From an uncultured Candidatus Saccharibacteria bacterium (lineage in GTDB: Bacteria > Patescibacteriota > Saccharimonadia > Saccharimonadales > Saccharimonadaceae), in assembly GCA_946185175.1 (NCBI GenBank), contig CAMHIH010000033.1:1-8387 (forward strand): a stretch of DNA of 8,387 bases, read 5' to 3'. A program made the translations under genes and the position numbers. Shown piece by piece: positions 5,887-8,387 of this stretch. Position 1 is the first letter of the stretch. Every line of letters starts with the position of its first letter. Under the pieces are notes generated by a model. It made no database searches. It was not told the origin of the DNA and was given only the letters and a program-made list of their open reading frames with translations.

Positions 5887-6509
5887 TGAAAAACGTGTTT
5901 CAAATTCTCGACAATCGCGATCGTGAAAACTCTTTTATTTACGACATTCAGGAAGACGAAAAAGTTAACCTCACTTTAGTACTTTTCTGTATGCGAAATA
6001 CTTCCTTGCAGATTATGGTGAGACTGGCTGAAAATGCAGAATTCAACGGTCGTGTCGCCATAATTGCTTCTGGCACTCATGAGATTTTCGTCGATTACCT
6101 CGCTACACATTCCGGAGCAAATTCAAAAAGTAATTTCTTAGTTCGCGGCGTACTGGCAAATGGCATAAAAAAACAGACAAAAATGAAGATCGCATTTCGA
6201 CCGAGCGCAACCAATGCGATAGGAAACGAAAACGAAAGAATTACGCTTCTTGATGATAGCTGCCAAAATATTTGCATGCCAATAATCGAAAGTTCCGAGG
6301 AAAATATGAAAGGTAGCCACGGCATGAGTTCTGGCAAAATTAATTTGGATATATATAGCTATTTAGCTAGCCGTGGACTGAGCGATAATCAAATACGTCA
6401 CTTAGTAGCTCGTTCAGACATTTTGAGCATCCTAGGAAATGCGGACGAAAATCAATTACAATTGATATCAGAAAAATTTGATAATTTTTACGAGCAGAAT
6501 CATGTCTAG
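5886..6509 (+). CDS. sufD: SufD, half-length form of the SUF scaffold partner
   Basis: This is a 207-residue SufB/SufD-family protein, about half the usual SufD (E. coli 423). The N-terminal helical domain and the first half of the beta-helix are absent. What remains is a beta-rich run (about 25-130), then KGSHGMSSGKI (142-152), then the C-terminal helices (YSYLASRGLSDNQIRHLVARS, about 157-177) that bind SufC in known complexes. His145 matches E. coli SufD H360, which acts with SufB C405. The neighbouring C358 is Gly143 here. The frame is clean and sits in an intact operon. It overlaps sufB by one base and sufS by 8 nt. It therefore looks like a natural short form, not a decaying gene. I base the SufD name on the C-terminal motif and gene order; sequence similarity in the beta region is weak. 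Confidence 0.85.
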   Translation: MKNVFQILDNRDRENSFIYDIQEDEKVNLTLVLFCMRNTSLQIMVRLAENAEFNGRVAIIASGTHEIFVDYLATHSGANSKSNFLVRGVLANGIKKQTKMKIAFRPSATNAIGNENERITLLDDSCQNICMPIIESSEENMKGSHGMSSGKINLDIYSYLASRGLSDNQIRHLVARSDILSILGNADENQLQLISEKFDNFYEQNHV

Positions 6510-7677
6510 ATCAGTTTCCGAGATACGTAAAGACTTCCCCCAAATCAGTGATGATTTTGTATATTTCGATAATGCCGCCACGACTTTCAAGCCGCAAAGC
6601 GTCATTGATGCTATGACTCATTTTTACGAATCAAAGAACGCTAATGTACACCGCGGTATTTATGATTTAAGCGAAGAAGCTACTGAATTATATGAGAATG
6701 CACGCACAATAGTTAGACAATTCGTTGGCGCCGACGACAGCTATGAAGTGGTTTTTGTGCGCAATACAACCGAAGCAATCAATCTCGTCGCGCCTGGTCT
6801 AGATTATAAGGTCGTAATTCTGGGCGGGCGCGAACACCATAGCAATTTATTGCCCTGGCTCCAAAACGAAAATATAGTAGTTCATCAAGCTGACGCCAAT
6901 AATGATATCTTGAAACATCCAAAATTAAGTACCAAAGCGGACATATTAGCCATTTCCGCCTGGTCAAATGTGCTAGGTAAGGAAACACGCCTGAATGAGA
7001 TTCTCAATAATTCAAATGATTATTGTCGCATAAGGCTCGTCGATGCGGCGCAATGGGTCGCCAATGAAAAAATATCAATGAATAATATTGATTTGTTGGC
7101 TTTTTCTGGCCATAAAATGTATGGACCAATGGGGGTTGGCGTATTGGTCGCCAAAAAAGGTCTACTCGAAAAGATGCGGCCACTTTATTGGGGCGGCGAG
7201 ATGGTCGATACAGTACATCGTGCTACTAACTCGAATTGGCATCATACTTCCATTGAGGCACAAATGGCAGATATTCCACAACGCTTCGAAGCGGGCACGC
7301 CAAATGTGGCGGGCGCCGTAGGCCTAGTAGCCGCGATTGAATGGATTCAAAAGAACGGCTACTTTAGCGACGAAAAAATAGCGCTCTACAAGTATGCCAG
7401 AAACAAAATGCGCGAAATCCCCCACATTAATGTCTTGCCAGGGAATGATATAATCTGCTTCACGATTGATGGCGTACATCCGCATGACGTAGCACAATCA
7501 TTAAATGAAGATAAAATCTATGTGCGCTCGGGTTTTCATTGTGCACAGCCTTTGCTGGAAGAGCTTAATTATGGGCCAGTGGTTCGTGTAAGCCTCGCAT
7601 GTTATAACACAAAAAGCGAGGTCGATCGCTTGATTATCGCATTAAAAAAAGTTCAAAAGAAAATGGGGATAGAATAA
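6502..7677 (+). CDS. sufS: SufS, group II cysteine desulfurase
   Basis: This is a 391-residue PLP enzyme that removes sulfur from L-cysteine as a protein-bound persulfide. Motifs are YFDNAATTFKP (start of the fold), NANVHRGIYDLSEEAT, REHHSN (H112/H113, over the PLP ring), WSNVLG and DAAQ (PLP aspartate). Lys205 in SGHKMYGP forms the Schiff base, and RFEAGTPN follows. Cys347 in RSGFHCAQP is the catalytic cysteine on the short loop typical of SufS over IscS/NifS. All key residues are present and the length is normal (about 400). I set the start at 6502, an 8-nt overlap with sufD (ATGTCTAG). An in-frame ATG at 6478 would add eight residues but lies deeper inside sufD. It is followed with no gap by sufU, its expected sulfur acceptor. 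Confidence 0.97.
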   Translation: MSRSVSEIRKDFPQISDDFVYFDNAATTFKPQSVIDAMTHFYESKNANVHRGIYDLSEEATELYENARTIVRQFVGADDSYEVVFVRNTTEAINLVAPGLDYKVVILGGREHHSNLLPWLQNENIVVHQADANNDILKHPKLSTKADILAISAWSNVLGKETRLNEILNNSNDYCRIRLVDAAQWVANEKISMNNIDLLAFSGHKMYGPMGVGVLVAKKGLLEKMRPLYWGGEMVDTVHRATNSNWHHTSIEAQMADIPQRFEAGTPNVAGAVGLVAAIEWIQKNGYFSDEKIALYKYARNKMREIPHINVLPGNDIICFTIDGVHPHDVAQSLNEDKIYVRSGFHCAQPLLEELNYGPVVRVSLACYNTKSEVDRLIIALKKVQKKMGIE

Positions 7678-8070
7678 ATGTACAACGACGTAATAATCGA
7701 CCACAATAATCACCCATTTAATGACGGCGAATTAGTAAATCCCGACATTGAATCAATACTCGAGAATGCAAGTTGCGGCGATACTTTAAAGATTCAGCTC
7801 GCGATCAAAAATGGAACAATAGTAGCCGGCAAGTTTACTGGCACTGGCTGCGCAATTTCGAGGGCCGCCGCAGATATTATCTTGGACGAAATTGTCGGGA
7901 AAAGCAAAAAAGAGGCAAAAGCTTTACTAAAGAACTATCGCGCGATGATATTGGGGGAAGAATATAGCAAAGAACAAGTCGGCAATTTAGTGGCCCTACA
8001 AGATATCGCAAAAATGCCAGCTCGCACAAAATGCGCATTGCTCCCCTATCAAATTATTGATAAGTTTTAA
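7678..8070 (+). CDS. sufU: SufU, zinc-dependent sulfur-transfer partner of SufS
   Basis: This is a 130-residue IscU-like protein of the SufU type. Metal ligands are Cys33 and Asp35 in ASCGD, Cys58 in GTGCAIS and Cys119 in ARTKCALL. Their spacing (2, 23, 61) nearly equals that of B. subtilis SufU C41, D43, C66 and C128. The stretch GKSKKEAKALLKNYRAMILGEE and LVALQDIAKMPAR between the second and third cysteines is characteristic of SufU over IscU. In the known Gram-positive system, SufU takes the persulfide from SufS by swapping zinc ligands and passes it to SufBCD; SufU replaces SufE. The ATG directly follows the sufS TAA, and a weak GGGGA lies upstream within sufS. The 3' end overlaps the convergent HD gene by 4 nt. 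Confidence 0.95.
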   Translation: MYNDVIIDHNNHPFNDGELVNPDIESILENASCGDTLKIQLAIKNGTIVAGKFTGTGCAISRAAADIILDEIVGKSKKEAKALLKNYRAMILGEEYSKEQVGNLVALQDIAKMPARTKCALLPYQIIDKF

Positions 8071-8387
8071 TGGTAGCTTCGATCGTCTAGTTTTTTTAGT
8101 TCATCAAGAATACGATCGTATTCTGCGATTGCTACGGCTGGAACGTTTGGTTTGTTTTTAATAGCATTGAAAACTTCTTCAAAGAACCAGATTTCGCGTC
8201 CTTTATCGACATGAAAGTTTTGCCAAACATCATCACCCTTCTCGTTGTATTCGCGCAGAATTTCTGACATATTATGAATCTTATCCGCAATGGAGACTAG
8301 GATGGATTTAACGTTTTCGGTTTTTGAAATATGTTCAATGTAATAGTTTTTACGCTCTGTCCACGCTGATAGCGCTGGAAAATTAAT
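8067..8387 (-). CDS. HD-domain phosphohydrolase, C-terminal part; 5' end outside the window
   Basis: The frame is open from the window edge at 8387 to the stop at 8067 and gives 106 residues. The first Met (8270) is internal, because the 39 codons before it are plainly part of the protein. Upstream is WTERKNYYIEH, then ILVSIADKIHN, where the Asp of DK-HN is the distal HD-domain metal ligand. ILREYNEKGDDVWQNF, KGREIWFFEEVFNAI and a final helix with EYDRILDELKKLD follow. This pattern (R--Y--H, LVS-ADK-HN, GD-VW--F, WF/YY) belongs to small HD hydrolases related to the RelA/SpoT ppGpp-hydrolase fold. The substrate cannot be told from this half, and the HD dyad itself should lie upstream. It converges on sufU with overlapping stop codons. 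Confidence 0.85.
   Translation of the reverse strand: MNFPALSAWTERKNYYIEHISKTENVKSILVSIADKIHNMSEILREYNEKGDDVWQNFHVDKGREIWFFEEVFNAIKNKPNVPAVAIAEYDRILDELKKLDDRSYH

Noticed and set aside
5886..6509. sufD as a pseudogene remnant
   Set aside because: The frame is uninterrupted, it has a good Shine-Dalgarno, tight overlaps with both neighbours, and keeps the key histidine and C-terminal helices.
8067..8270. A complete 67-residue protein starting at 8270
   Set aside because: The frame stays open to the window edge, and the 39 upstream codons contain the HD-family motif ILVSIADKIHN. The Met is internal.
1..8387. CRISPR array, tRNA/rRNA, insertion sequence or toxin-antitoxin pair
   Set aside because: I saw no regular direct repeats, cloverleaf, transposase motif or terminal inverted repeats. 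The small genes lack toxin or antitoxin hallmarks that I can recognise.

Overview
The window is a compact, moderately AT-rich bacterial segment with genes on both strands and almost no spare DNA. The longest gene-free stretch is about 150 bases (3678-3827). The standard code fits: sufC and sufB end in TGA. That speaks against the UGA=Gly code of Gracilibacteria and Absconditabacteria. A small, tightly packed genome, a sufCBDSU cluster with a half-size SufD, a divergent short-LID nucleotide kinase, and -10 boxes lying 6-7 nt before start codons together suggest a Patescibacteria/CPR bacterium, possibly Saccharibacteria. This is an inference from style; no marker gene here fixes the taxon.

Left part (1-1971, minus strand): a likely three-gene unit read right to left. 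It holds a small three-helix membrane protein (1558-1971), a 398-residue protein of unknown function with a recognisable but uncharacterised C-terminal domain (338-1534), and the start of a CaCA-type cation antiporter (1-295). The antiporter looks broken: its first alpha repeat runs directly, and out of frame, into its second. Middle-left (1972-3410): a divergent promoter pair separates the membrane protein from an adenylate-kinase-like protein (2014-2610). That kinase keeps its ATP side but lacks the arginines that normally bind AMP. It converges, with one base between stop codons, on a protein with an ASCH domain and a C-terminal cysteine cluster (2612-3313). Next comes an 88-residue orphan (3411-3677, minus) with a strong Shine-Dalgarno and its own intrinsic terminator.

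Right part (3828-8070, plus strand): a complete SUF iron-sulfur assembly operon, sufC-sufB-sufD(short)-sufS-sufU. Its genes overlap or abut, and it is driven by a promoter that ends 6 nt before the sufC ATG. SufS strips sulfur from cysteine, SufU carries the persulfide, and SufB/SufC/SufD form the ATP-driven scaffold. No sufA, sufE or sufR is present. The operon ends in a 4-nt convergent overlap with an HD-domain phosphohydrolase (8067 to beyond 8387, minus) whose 5' end lies outside the window.

The most unusual points are the half-length SufD, the collapsed antiporter, the NMP-kinase lacking its AMP-binding arginines, and the repeated extended -10 motif placed for leaderless transcription. 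I found no RNA gene, CRISPR array, insertion sequence or clear new defence system.
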